Assembly: GCF_001440035.1 (NCBI RefSeq)
Contig: NZ_LJYG01000087.1
Coordinates: 1-35,471, forward strand
Source: Bradyrhizobium manausense
Lineage (GTDB): Bacteria > Pseudomonadota > Alphaproteobacteria > Rhizobiales > Xanthobacteraceae
Direction: 5' to 3'
DNA length: 35,471 nt
Of this stretch, positions 9,031 to 17,520 are shown one piece after another (positions within the stretch are counted from its first letter, which is position 1; the number at the start of each line of letters is the position of its first letter). The notes under the pieces are model-generated. The model was not told the origin of the DNA. It did no database searches and saw nothing but the letters and a program-made list of their open reading frames with translations. Position numbers and translations under genes: made by a program.

Positions 9031-9960
9031 TCACTTGCGGACCTTGAGGGCGAACAGCCCCTGCGGCCGCAGCATCAGGATTCCGACAACGGCAAGTAGC
9101 GTCAGCACCTTGGCCATCGAGCCCGACATGAAGAACTCGAGGGTGGATTGCGTCTGCGAGATCGAGAAGGCCGAGGCGATGGTGCCGAGCAGGCTGGCGG
9201 CGCCGCCGAACACGACGACAAGGAATGTGTCGACGATGTAGAGCTGCCCCGAGGTCGGCCCGGTCGACCCGATCATGGTGAAGGCGCTACCGGCGACGCC
9301 CGCGATGCCGCAGCCGAGGCCGAAGGTGTAGCGGTCGACCTTCTCGGTGTTGATGCCGACGGCGCCAGCCATGATGCGGTTCTGCACCACCGCGCGGACC
9401 TGGCGGCCCCAGCGCGATTTGAACATGACATAGGCGACCACGATGGTGATCAGCACCGTCAGGCACATCACGAATACGCCGTTGATGGGGACTTCGATGC
9501 TGGAAGTGACCTGCAACGAGCCGAGCATCCATTGCGGCAGCTCGACGCCGACCTCGCGCGCGCCGAAAACGGAGCGATAGGCCTGCTGCAACATCAGGCT
9601 GAGGCCCCAGGTCGCCAGCAGCGTGTCGAGTGGACGCTTGTAGAGGTGACGTATCAGCACCCATTCTACCAGCATTCCCAGCGCGCCTGAGGCGAGGAAG
9701 GCGAGGATCATGGCGAGGAAGAAGTAGCCGCCGAACAGACCAGGCATGTAGGCCTGGAACAGATTGGAGGTCATCCAGGTGACGTAGGCCCCGAGGATCA
9801 TGAACTCGCCATGGGCCATGTTGATGACGCCCATCTGGCCGAAGATGATCGCAAGCCCGAGCGCCATCAGCACGTAGACCGAGAACAGGATCAGTCCTGC
9901 AAAGCCCTGCATGACGAAGATGGAGCCAAGGTCACCAAGCGAGTAGTCGCCGAACATCAA
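9031..9960 (-). CDS. urtB: Urea/short-amide ABC transporter permease UrtB
   Basis: A 309-residue LivH-type inner-membrane permease that forms the channel with UrtC. It has about eight hydrophobic segments, the family motif ALGLAIIFGQMGVINMAHGEFMILGAY and a coupling region around SRWGRQVRAVVQNRIMAGAVGINTEKVD. It is the short form, without the long periplasmic N-terminal extension some UrtB proteins carry. It starts 126 bases after urtA, with a strong hairpin in the gap. Confidence 0.93.
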   Translation of the reverse strand: MMFGDYSLGDLGSIFVMQGFAGLILFSVYVLMALGLAIIFGQMGVINMAHGEFMILGAYVTWMTSNLFQAYMPGLFGGYFFLAMILAFLASGALGMLVEWVLIRHLYKRPLDTLLATWGLSLMLQQAYRSVFGAREVGVELPQWMLGSLQVTSSIEVPINGVFVMCLTVLITIVVAYVMFKSRWGRQVRAVVQNRIMAGAVGINTEKVDRYTFGLGCGIAGVAGSAFTMIGSTGPTSGQLYIVDTFLVVVFGGAASLLGTIASAFSISQTQSTLEFFMSGSMAKVLTLLAVVGILMLRPQGLFALKVRK

Positions 9961-9983
9961 TGTCCTCCGTCAGGGAATAGGGT

Positions 9984-10013
9984 CCCGCGTCGCGCGCAAA
10001 TGCGCGACGCGGG
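9984..10013 (-). other. Intercistronic hairpin between urtA and urtB
   Basis: CCCGCGTCGCGC (9984-9995) and GCGCGACGCGGG (10002-10013) are perfect 12-base reverse complements around a 6-base loop. The stem is almost all G-C. No run of T follows on the - strand, so it is more likely an mRNA-stabilising or partial-termination structure after the binding-protein gene than a full terminator. Confidence 0.75.
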
Positions 10014-10086
10014 GTCTTGGGCATGGACTTGCAATCCACGCCAGGGAGAGGCTTGAGCTTGAGGGGGTTGCGGGAGAGGCCGCGAC

Positions 10087-11346
10087 TTATTGGTAACCCT
10101 TCGGGAACGGATCCGGCTCGACGAGATCGGCGGTCTCGTAGATCAGCTCGAACTGGCCATCGAGCTTGGCGCGGCCCACGCGGGTCTTCGACCAGAGGTG
10201 ATGGTTTTCGTGGATGCGGACATAACCTTCCGGCGCGCCCTTGAACTCGACGCCGGGCGAAGCCGCAGCGATCTTGTCGACGTCGAAGGAGCCGGCCTTC
10301 TCGACCGTCAACTTCCACAGCCACGGGCCGAGATAGGCAGCCTGGGTGACGTCTCCGATCACGGTCTTTTCGCCCCACATCTTCTTGAACGCGGGCACGA
10401 AGGCCTTGTTGTTGGGATTGTCGAGCGACTGGAAGTACTTCATGCAGGCATAGGCGCCCGCGATGTTCTCGCCGCCGATGCCGTCGATTTCGTCCTCGGT
10501 AACCGAGATGGTGAGCAGCGGCTGCTTGGCGAGATCGATGCCGGCAGCCTTGAGCTGCTTGTAGAAGGCGACATTGGAGCCGCCGACGACGTCGGTGAAG
10601 ATCACGTCGGGCTTGGTCAGCTTGATCTTGTTGATGACCGAGTTGAACTGGGTGTTGCCGAGCGGGTAGTACTCCTCGCCGACGACCTTGCCCTTCAGCA
10701 CGTTCTCGACGTGCTTGCGCGCGATCTTGTTGGAGGTGCGCGGCCAGATGTAGTCGGAGCCGATGAAGAAGAAGGTTTTCGCGCCCTTTTCCTTGGCGAT
10801 CCAGTTGAGGCCGGCGAGGATCTGCTGGGTCGCTTCCTGGCCGGTGTAGATCACGTTCTTGGACTGCTCGAGGCCTTCATAGAAGGTCGGGTAGTAGAGC
10901 ATGCCGTTGTACTGCTCGACGACCGGCAGCACCGCCTTGCGCGAGGCCGAGGTCCAGCAACCCATGATCGCCGCAACCTTATCGTTCACGAGCAGCTTCT
11001 TCGCCTTCTCGGCGAAGGTCGGCCAGTCGCTGGCGCCGTCTTCCTGGATGAACTTGATCTTGCGTCCGAGCACGCCGCCGGCGGCGTTGATCTGCTCGAT
11101 GGCGAGCTTTTCGGCCTCAATCGAACCGGTCTCGGAGATCGCCATGGTGCCGGTCGCCGAATGCAGGATGCCAACCGTCACCTCGGTGTCGGTGACCGCG
11201 AGACCGGTGGTGTTGACCGCCGAGGTCGCCGGGGTCTGCGCAAACGACGTCCGCGGCAGCATCGTGATGGCAGGGACGGCCGCCATTCCCATCAATAGTT
11301 TGCGCCGAAGCGGCGACAACAAGCCCTTGTTGGTTTCGTCTGACAT
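10087..11346 (-). CDS. urtA: Urea/short-amide ABC transporter substrate-binding protein UrtA
   Basis: A 419-residue periplasmic binding protein (type 1 fold, Leu/Ile/Val-like) that would capture urea or small amides. The start MSDETNKGLLSPLRRKLL gives a twin-arginine-like signal (SPLRRKLLMG, then a hydrophobic stretch ending SFAQ), so Tat export is likely, as for many UrtA proteins. Mature landmarks are VGILHSATGTMAISE, GGVLGRKIKFIQEDGASDW, GCWTSASRKAVLPVVEQ and WAYLGPWLW-like regions near the C-terminus. The frame is open far upstream, but only the ATG at 11346 gives a signal peptide. It resembles both UrtA and amide-binding AmiC/FmdD; the enzymes downstream favour amides as well as urea. 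Confidence 0.93.
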   Translation of the reverse strand: MSDETNKGLLSPLRRKLLMGMAAVPAITMLPRTSFAQTPATSAVNTTGLAVTDTEVTVGILHSATGTMAISETGSIEAEKLAIEQINAAGGVLGRKIKFIQEDGASDWPTFAEKAKKLLVNDKVAAIMGCWTSASRKAVLPVVEQYNGMLYYPTFYEGLEQSKNVIYTGQEATQQILAGLNWIAKEKGAKTFFFIGSDYIWPRTSNKIARKHVENVLKGKVVGEEYYPLGNTQFNSVINKIKLTKPDVIFTDVVGGSNVAFYKQLKAAGIDLAKQPLLTISVTEDEIDGIGGENIAGAYACMKYFQSLDNPNNKAFVPAFKKMWGEKTVIGDVTQAAYLGPWLWKLTVEKAGSFDVDKIAAASPGVEFKGAPEGYVRIHENHHLWSKTRVGRAKLDGQFELIYETADLVEPDPFPKGYQ

Positions 11347-11406
11347 GAGCACCCCACTGTTTGTTCGAGGACACGCGATTGGTGTCGTGAGGATGGCTCG
11401 AATTTG

Positions 11407-11448
11407 TGCACCGCAAGCATACGCAAGATCGCGTATACTGCACCGCAA
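11407..11448. promoter_or_regulatory. Candidate operator: direct repeats flanking a palindrome
   Basis: TGCACCGCAA occurs at 11407-11416 and again at 11439-11448, a 32-base period (about three helical turns). Exactly between them, at 11419-11436, is the palindrome ATACGC-N6-GCGTAT. The set lies midway between the divergent starts of urtA and the kinase gene. TGCACC also resembles an NtrC half-site, though here the halves are direct rather than inverted. The binding protein is inferred: the LuxR-type regulator encoded at 14873 or NtrC are candidates. Confidence 0.6.
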
Positions 11449-11466
11449 AATACCGACGTAGGCTTT

Positions 11467-11481
11467 TGGTACGGGATTTGC
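11467..11481 (+). promoter_or_regulatory. Sigma-54-like promoter for the kinase gene
   Basis: TGGTACG (11467-11473), four bases, then TTGC (11478-11481) fits the sigma-54 consensus TGGYACG-N4-TTGC. It would start transcription near 11493, about 25 bases before the GTG start at 11518, leaving room for the GGGAG ribosome site near 11503. The repeat/palindrome set upstream is at a spacing usual for an enhancer site. The match is by eye only. Confidence 0.5.
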
Positions 11482-11517
11482 GAGGGCTCCGGGTCCGCAT
11501 CGGGAGTGGGGTAAAGC

Positions 11518-14500
11518 GTGGCAGGGCGGCAGCGAATAGACCGCGTCAGGCGCCAGTACAACCAATGGGTCGCCAACCAGACGCTGGAAGACTACGCGCT
11601 GCGCTTCACCGCCAAGAGCGCGCGACGCTGGTCCGCCGCCCGCGTCGCCAACACCGCGATCGGCGCGATCTCCTTCCTGGTGCTGGAGGCGATCGGCGGC
11701 ACCATCACCCTCAACTACGGCGTGAGCAACGCTGCATCCGCAATTCTCGTCGTCTCCGCCATCATCTTCTGCTGCGGGGTTCCGATTGCCTACTATGCCG
11801 CCAAATGCGGCATCGACATTGACCTCCTCACCCGCGGCGCCGGCTTCGGCTATATCGGCTCGACCGTCACATCGCTGATCTACGCCTCCTTCACTTTCAT
11901 CTTTTTTGCGATTGAAGCGGTGATCCTGGCAACCGCGCTGGAGATGTGCCTCGGGATTCCCCGCCCGATCGGCTACCTCATCAGCGCGATCGCGATCATT
12001 CCGCTGGTGACCTACGGCATCACGCTGATCAGCCGCTTCCAGCTCTGGACGCAGCCGCTCTGGGTCGTGCTGCACATCCTGCCCTTTGCCGCGATCGCGT
12101 GGGCCAACCCGCACTCTTTCACGGAATGGCACAAATTCGCCGGCGACCACGGCGATCTCGGCGGCCATTTCGATCTGTTGCTGTTCGGCGTCGCATCCTC
12201 CGTCGTATTCTCGCTGGTGGCGCAGATCGGCGAGCAGGTCGACTTCCTGCGATTTCTGCCGCGCGACCGTCGCACCTCCAAGGCGTCGTGGTGGATCGCG
12301 CTGATGAGCGCGGGGCCGGGCTGGATCGTGCTCGGTGCGCTGAAGCTGCTGGCGGGGTCGTTCCTCGCCTTTTTTGCGCTCAGCCACGGCGTGCCGCCCG
12401 AGGAAGCCGCCGAGCCCGCGCACATGTATCTGGTGGCGTTTCGCTACGTGCTGTCGGATCCGGATCTTTCACTGGCGCTGACCGGCTTCTTCGTGGTGTT
12501 GTCGCAGATCAAGATCAACGTCACCAACGCCTATGCCGGCTCGATCGCCTGGTCGAACTTCTTCTCGCGCCTGACGCACAGCCACCCCGGACGCGTGGTG
12601 TGGCTGGTGTTCAACGTGATGGTCGCGCTGTTGTTGATGGAGATCGGCGTCTACAAGGCGCTGGAGCAGACGCTCGCGCTCTATTCCAACGTCGCGATCG
12701 CCTGGGTCGGCGCGCTGGTGTCCGACCTCGTCATCAACAAGCCGCTCGGCCTCCGTCCGCCGCAGATGGAGTTCAAGCGGGCGCATCTCTACGACATCAA
12801 TCCGGTCGGCGTCGGCGCGATGACTCTCGCGATCATCGTTTCCATCGCGGCGTTCTACGGCCTGTTCGGCCCGACCATGAAGGCACTCGCGGCCTTCGTT
12901 GCGCTGACGGTGGCTTTCGTCACCGCGCCGATCATCGCTTGGCTCACGGACGGAAAATTCTACATCGCCCGCAAGCCGAAGCGGAGCTGGGCCAATATCG
13001 AGGCGATCCAATGCTGTATCTGCGAGCACAGCTTTGAGGCGGAGGATACCACCTCCTGCCCGGCCTATGCCGGCCCGATCTGCTCGCTATGCTGCTCGCT
13101 CGATGCGCGCTGCCACGATCTCTGCAAGCCGCATGGGCGCGCGCAGGTGCAGTTCTCCGAGGCGCTCGGCAAGATCCTGCCGCAGCCGATCTATCAGCGC
13201 ATCAACTCGCAATTCGGGCACTATATCGGTGTCTTCGTGGTCTCCGCAGGCCTCGTCGCGCTGGTGCTCGGGCTGATCTATCTGCAGACCTCGGCCAGCG
13301 TGCATGGCGAGAACGCGCTGGTCTCCAACGTGCTGTGGAAGGTGTTCTTCTCGCTCAGCATCATCATCGGCGTGGTCGCCTGGCTGTTCGTGCTGGCGCA
13401 GCAGAGCCGCCGCGCCGCGGAGGCCGAGACGCGGCGGCAGACCGCGCTGCTGATCCAGGAAATCGACGCGCACAAGCGCACAGACGCCGAGCTGCAGCGC
13501 GCCAAGGAGGTCGCCGAATCCGCCAACCTCGCCAAGAGCCGCTATGTCGTGGGACTGAGCCACGAGCTGCGCTCGCCGCTGAACGCGATCAGCGGCTATG
13601 CGCAGCTGCTGGAGCAGGATGCGTCGCTCAATACAAAGCCGCGCGATCAGGTCCGCGTGGTCCGTCGCAGCGCCGACCACCTCTCCGGCCTGATCGACGG
13701 CATTCTGGATATTTCCAAGATCGAGGCTGGCAGGCTCTATCTCTCCCGCGACGAAGTCCGCCTGAGCGAATTCCTCGATCAGCTCGTCGGCATGTTTCGC
13801 CTCCAGGCCGGCGCCAAGGGCATCGACTTCGTGTTCCGGCGTCCGGCTACACTGCCGACAGTGGTCTATGCCGACGAGAAGCGGCTGCGCCAGGTGCTGA
13901 TCAACCTCCTCTCCAACGCCATCAAGTTCACCCAGACCGGCAGCGTGCAGTTCGTGGTCCATTACCGCAGCCCGGTTGCCGAGTTCGAGGTGATCGACAC
14001 CGGGCCCGGCATCCAGAGCGACGATCTTGAACGCATCTTTGCACCGTTCGAGCGCGGCGCGCTCGGAGTCTCGCAGCCGCAGACGGGCACAGGGCTGGGG
14101 CTCACCATCAGCCGGTTGCTCGCCGGCGTGATGGGCGGCGACATCAAGGTCACCAGCACCGTCGGCCGCGGCAGCACCTTCAAGGTGAAGATGCTGCTGT
14201 CGGAGGTCACCAATCCCAGGCGCACCGCGCCGGTGGAGGCGCCAATCTCGGGCTATCACGGCGCGCGCAAGACCATCCTCATCACTGACGACGACCCGGT
14301 TCATCGCGATCTCCTGCGCGAGGTGCTGACGCCGCTCGGATTCATCCTGCTGAGCGCCGGCGACGGTCCCGGCTGCCTCGCGCTGGCCAAACATTGCCGG
14401 CCCGATCTGTTCCTGCTCGACATCTCGATGCCGGCCATGGACGGCTGGACCGTCGCGGAACAGCTGCGCGCCGACGGTCATCACCAGGCCCGCATCCTGA

Positions 14501-14889
14501 TGGTGTCGGCGAGCGCGCTGGAGGCGCACGGCGCGCCGCTGGCACAGCCGTTCCACGACGGCTATCTGATGAAGCCGATCGACATTCCCCGATTGCTGGA
14601 AACCATTCGACAGCTGCTCAAGATCGAATGGCAGTACGGCTCCGACGAGACGGCCGTGCCGTTGTGGCGGCCGGAGAGCGGCTCGCGCCCCCCGGTCAGA
14701 CACATCGAGGCGCTGATCGGGCTCGGCCAGATCGGCTACGTCAAAGCCATCCAGCTCAAGCTGGACGAGATCGGCAGCGAACACCCTGAACATGCCGACT
14801 TCGTCGCGGAAATGCGATCGCTGGTCGATCGCTTCGACCTCGACCAATACATGAGAACATTGAAAAACCTGCATGCTTATGAGCATTGA
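11518..14889 (+). CDS. Hybrid histidine kinase fused to an NCS1-type transporter domain
   Basis: A 1123-residue membrane sensor kinase. Residues about 20-480 resemble cytosine/purine/allantoin (NCS1) permeases, with about 12 hydrophobic segments and a motif region NYGVSNAASAILVVSAIIF. A cysteine-rich segment follows (499-539, nine Cys), then two more membrane segments (about 568-593 and 601-627), a coiled coil, HisKA (SHELRSPLN, His682), HATPase (NLLSNAIKF at about 796; DTGPGIQ; GTGLGLTIS) and a receiver (DDD at 924-926, phospho-Asp968 in LLDISMPAMDG, Lys in LMKPID). A 65-residue helical tail ends the protein. It starts with GTG at 11518 and overlaps the regulator gene. Divergent placement from urtA suggests that it senses an amide, urea or nucleobase-derived nitrogen source. 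Whether it transports is unknown. Confidence 0.88.
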   Translation: MAGRQRIDRVRRQYNQWVANQTLEDYALRFTAKSARRWSAARVANTAIGAISFLVLEAIGGTITLNYGVSNAASAILVVSAIIFCCGVPIAYYAAKCGIDIDLLTRGAGFGYIGSTVTSLIYASFTFIFFAIEAVILATALEMCLGIPRPIGYLISAIAIIPLVTYGITLISRFQLWTQPLWVVLHILPFAAIAWANPHSFTEWHKFAGDHGDLGGHFDLLLFGVASSVVFSLVAQIGEQVDFLRFLPRDRRTSKASWWIALMSAGPGWIVLGALKLLAGSFLAFFALSHGVPPEEAAEPAHMYLVAFRYVLSDPDLSLALTGFFVVLSQIKINVTNAYAGSIAWSNFFSRLTHSHPGRVVWLVFNVMVALLLMEIGVYKALEQTLALYSNVAIAWVGALVSDLVINKPLGLRPPQMEFKRAHLYDINPVGVGAMTLAIIVSIAAFYGLFGPTMKALAAFVALTVAFVTAPIIAWLTDGKFYIARKPKRSWANIEAIQCCICEHSFEAEDTTSCPAYAGPICSLCCSLDARCHDLCKPHGRAQVQFSEALGKILPQPIYQRINSQFGHYIGVFVVSAGLVALVLGLIYLQTSASVHGENALVSNVLWKVFFSLSIIIGVVAWLFVLAQQSRRAAEAETRRQTALLIQEIDAHKRTDAELQRAKEVAESANLAKSRYVVGLSHELRSPLNAISGYAQLLEQDASLNTKPRDQVRVVRRSADHLSGLIDGILDISKIEAGRLYLSRDEVRLSEFLDQLVGMFRLQAGAKGIDFVFRRPATLPTVVYADEKRLRQVLINLLSNAIKFTQTGSVQFVVHYRSPVAEFEVIDTGPGIQSDDLERIFAPFERGALGVSQPQTGTGLGLTISRLLAGVMGGDIKVTSTVGRGSTFKVKMLLSEVTNPRRTAPVEAPISGYHGARKTILITDDDPVHRDLLREVLTPLGFILLSAGDGPGCLALAKHCRPDLFLLDISMPAMDGWTVAEQLRADGHHQARILMVSASALEAHGAPLAQPFHDGYLMKPIDIPRLLETIRQLLKIEWQYGSDETAVPLWRPESGSRPPVRHIEALIGLGQIGYVKAIQLKLDEIGSEHPEHADFVAEMRSLVDRFDLDQYMRTLKNLHAYEH

Positions 14890-15799
14890 GCCGAAAAAGC
14901 GCGACGTCGCGCTCGTTGTCGACGACTCGCCGGAGACGCTGAGGCTGCTGACCGACGCGCTCGACGGCGCCGGGATGACAGTAATGGTCGCGCTCGACGG
15001 CGCCAGCGCGATGCGCATCGTCGACCAGATCACGCCCGACATCGTGCTGCTCGATGCCGTGATGCCGGGCATGGATGGATTCGAGACCTGCCGGCGACTC
15101 AAGCGCGACACCGGCCTTGCCAATGTGCCCGTGATCTTCATGACCGGCCTCGCCGAAACCGAGCATATTGTGCGCGGACTGGAAGCCGGCGGGGTCGACT
15201 ACGTCACAAAACCGATCGTGATCGAGGAGATGCTGGCGCGCATCCGCGTCCATCTCGGCAATGCGCGGCTGACGCAGAGCGCGCGCGCCGCGCTCGACGT
15301 CTCCGGCCGCTTCCTGTTCGCAGTCAACCGTCAGGGCCACATCCTCTGGGCAACGCCGCAGGCCCAGAAGCTTCTCGCCGATCACCATGGCATGCAGACG
15401 GACGACTTCGTCCTGCCGCCGTCGCTGCTGCAATGGCTGGAGCAGGCGAAGGGCAAGGGCAGCGCGAAGTCGCAGACCGCTTCGCTGCCCGACAATCCGC
15501 AGCTCCGCTTCTACTACATGGGCGAAACCGCTCCGAACGAGTTTCTGCTGCGGTTGTCGAAAGAGGCCGGCACCGCGCTGCCGCCGGAATTCACCAGCGA
15601 GCTCGGCCTCACCACACGCGAGGGCGAGGTACTGGCCTGGCTCAGCAAGGGCAAGACCAACCGCGACATCGCGCAGATTTTGGGCCTCAGCCCGCGCACG
15701 GTCGACAAGCATCTGGAGCAGATCTACGCGAAACTCGGCGTGGAGAACCGGACGGCGGCGGCAGCAATCGCGACGAATGCGACAAGGAGGAATTCGTAA
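14873..15799 (+). CDS. LuxR-type response regulator with receiver domain
   Basis: A 308-residue two-component regulator. The N-terminal receiver has acidic residues in VVDDSPE, the phospho-acceptor Asp61 in IVLLDAVMPGMDGF, a Thr in FMTGLAE and a Lys in YVTKPI. A middle region (about 145-230) looks PAS-like (FLFAVNRQGHILWATPQAQKLL). The C-terminus is a LuxR helix-turn-helix (LTTREGEVLAWLSKGKTNRDIAQILGLSPRTVDKHLEQIY, split here only by the family consensus). The gene overlaps the kinase gene by 17 bases (or 11 if the ATG at 14879 is used), so it is translationally coupled and is the evident partner. Likely target: the divergent urt-fmd-ami operon. Confidence 0.9.
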   Translation: MLMSIEPKKRDVALVVDDSPETLRLLTDALDGAGMTVMVALDGASAMRIVDQITPDIVLLDAVMPGMDGFETCRRLKRDTGLANVPVIFMTGLAETEHIVRGLEAGGVDYVTKPIVIEEMLARIRVHLGNARLTQSARAALDVSGRFLFAVNRQGHILWATPQAQKLLADHHGMQTDDFVLPPSLLQWLEQAKGKGSAKSQTASLPDNPQLRFYYMGETAPNEFLLRLSKEAGTALPPEFTSELGLTTREGEVLAWLSKGKTNRDIAQILGLSPRTVDKHLEQIYAKLGVENRTAAAAIATNATRRNS

Positions 15800-15843
15800 G
15801 CCTATCAGGACTGAGTTGGAACGCTAGCGCCTAACAACCGGTG

Positions 15844-15969
15844 TCGTCCCGGCGAAGGCCGGGACCCATACCGCGTGATCGCTCGACTTTTGAAAGCTAG
15901 TCGTACCGGACAACGAGCCTTCGCAAAACGACTCCCTGGGGTTATGGGTCCCGGCCTTCGCAGGGACGA
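15844..15969. repeat. Long palindromic repeat after the regulator gene
   Basis: Perfect 18-base arms at 15853-15870 and 15943-15960 (core CGAAGGCCGGGACCC), extended by TCGTCCC (15844-15850) and GGGACGA (15963-15969). It lies between the ends of the convergent regulator and monooxygenase genes and could terminate both. Its translation gives the well-known spurious peptide VPAKAGTH, so short ORFs here are not genes. Confidence 0.85.
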
Positions 15970-16017
15970 GGGTGGAGTGCGGAGCGGACGCTCTCGCCCG
16001 ACACATCAAGCCCCCCC

Positions 16018-17520
16018 TCACCCATATACAAACGCCTTGTCATCCAGATCCGTCTTCGGGATATCGTTCTTCTCGGTCCAGTAATCCTGGCTGTGCTGCC
16101 ATTCCGGCTTGTCGCCACGCTTGGGCAGCAGGTTCATGTTGCGCATGATATAGCCGGGATTGAAGTTTTCCGGATCGATCCAGGGCAGGATCGGCATGTT
16201 GTGATCTTCAGGCCGCAATTTGACCTCGACCTTCTTCGCCCCCTTCGCCTTCATGTGACCGAGCAGGCGGCAAACAAAATCGGCGACCAGATCGACGCGC
16301 AAGGTCCAGCTCGCGCGGAAATAGCCGAACACCCAGACCATGTTCGGCACGCCCGTGAACATCATGCCACGATAGGTGACGGTGTCGCCGAAAGCGAGCG
16401 GCTTGCCGTCGATCTCGAAGGCGATGTCGCCGAGCGCCGAAAGATTGAAACCGGTCGCGGTGACGATGACATCGGCCTCCAGCAACTTGCCGGACTTGAG
16501 CTGGATACCGTTCTCGACGAAGCATTCGATCTCGTCGGTGACGACCGAAGCCTTGCCGCTGGCGATGCCCTTGAACAAATCGGCATCGGGCACGAAAGCG
16601 ATGCGCTGCCGCCACGGCCGGTAGCTCGGCGTGAAATGCGTCTCGACGTCGTAATCAGGACCGAGCACCGCGCTGATCTGGCCGATCAGCTCCTTCTTCA
16701 CCTGCTCGGGCTTGGCCAGACAGAGCTTCGTGAATGCGTCTTGCTCGAACAGGATCTTGCGCCGGACAATCTCGTGGATCCAGGCTTCATCGACCTGAAG
16801 CCGGCGCAATTCCTCGGCGATCTCGATGGCGTTGCGCCCGAGGCGGAAATAGGTTGGCGAGCGCTGCAGCATGGTGACATGCGCGCAGTCGTCCGCGATG
16901 TTCGGCACCAACGTCGCAGCCGTCGCCCCCGAGCCGATCACCACGACCCTCTTGTCCTTGAGGTCGATGTCGTCAGGCCAGGTCTGCGGATGGACGATGC
17001 GCCCCTTGAAGCGGTCCATGCCCTTCCATTCCGGCGTGTAGCCTTCGGAATGGCGATAGTAACCCTGACACATCCAGAGGAAGTTTGCGGTGAAGGTCCT
17101 TGCCTCGTCGGTATCCGTCGTCACCGCCTCGATGGTCCAGAGATTCCGCTCGCTCGACCAGCTCGCCGACATGATCTTGTGCTTGTAGCGAATGTGGCGA
17201 GCGATATCGTTGTCGTCGATCACCTCTTTCATATAGGCGAGGATCTCCTCGGCGGTGGCGATCGGCGGCCCGACCCAAGGCTTGAAGCTGTAGCCGAAGG
17301 TATGGAGATCGCTGTCCGAGCGAATGCCGGGATAACGATGCGTGGTCCAGGTACCGCCGAACGTCGCCTGCGTCTCCAGGATGACGTAGCTGGTGCCCGG
17401 CAGCTGCTTTTCGATGTGATAGGCACTGCCGATGCCGGAGATGCCGGCGCCGACGATCAGCACGTCGAAATGTTCTGAGACCTGTTGAGTGGCGGCGTGA
17501 CTGCGAACAGCGACATTCAT
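16018..17520 (-). CDS. Baeyer-Villiger-type flavin-containing monooxygenase (EthA-like)
   Basis: A 500-residue FAD/NADPH enzyme that would insert oxygen into ketones or oxidise a sulfur or nitrogen atom. The FAD-binding GxGxxG is IVGAGISGIG at residues 24-29. The Baeyer-Villiger signature FxGxxxHxxxW(P) is present as FKGRIVHPQTWP at 171-182. A second Rossmann motif, VVVIGSGATAATL, binds NADPH. GGTWTTHRYPGIRSDSD and TATGFNLSAL are also typical. The start MNVAVRSHAAT at 17520 is chosen over an upstream in-frame start at 17631 because the extension is basic and unlike the family. The substrate cannot be told from the context. Confidence 0.9.
   Translation of the reverse strand: MNVAVRSHAATQQVSEHFDVLIVGAGISGIGSAYHIEKQLPGTSYVILETQATFGGTWTTHRYPGIRSDSDLHTFGYSFKPWVGPPIATAEEILAYMKEVIDDNDIARHIRYKHKIMSASWSSERNLWTIEAVTTDTDEARTFTANFLWMCQGYYRHSEGYTPEWKGMDRFKGRIVHPQTWPDDIDLKDKRVVVIGSGATAATLVPNIADDCAHVTMLQRSPTYFRLGRNAIEIAEELRRLQVDEAWIHEIVRRKILFEQDAFTKLCLAKPEQVKKELIGQISAVLGPDYDVETHFTPSYRPWRQRIAFVPDADLFKGIASGKASVVTDEIECFVENGIQLKSGKLLEADVIVTATGFNLSALGDIAFEIDGKPLAFGDTVTYRGMMFTGVPNMVWVFGYFRASWTLRVDLVADFVCRLLGHMKAKGAKKVEVKLRPEDHNMPILPWIDPENFNPGYIMRNMNLLPKRGDKPEWQHSQDYWTEKNDIPKTDLDDKAFVYG

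Noticed and set aside
11347..12423. Upstream extension of the urtA frame (359 extra residues)
   Set aside because: The extension is antisense to the kinase gene and lacks protein-like features; the ATG at 11346 gives a proper signal peptide.
13087..15141. 684-residue open frame on the - strand
   Set aside because: It lies opposite the kinase and regulator genes, whose motifs are clear. Its composition (many Asp, Arg, His, Gln) is that of a GC-rich antisense shadow and it has no recognisable domain.
15824..16021. 65-residue - strand frame containing VPAKAGTH and VWVPAFAGTT
   Set aside because: These phrases are translations of the palindromic repeat at 15844-15969 and are well-known spurious ORFs.
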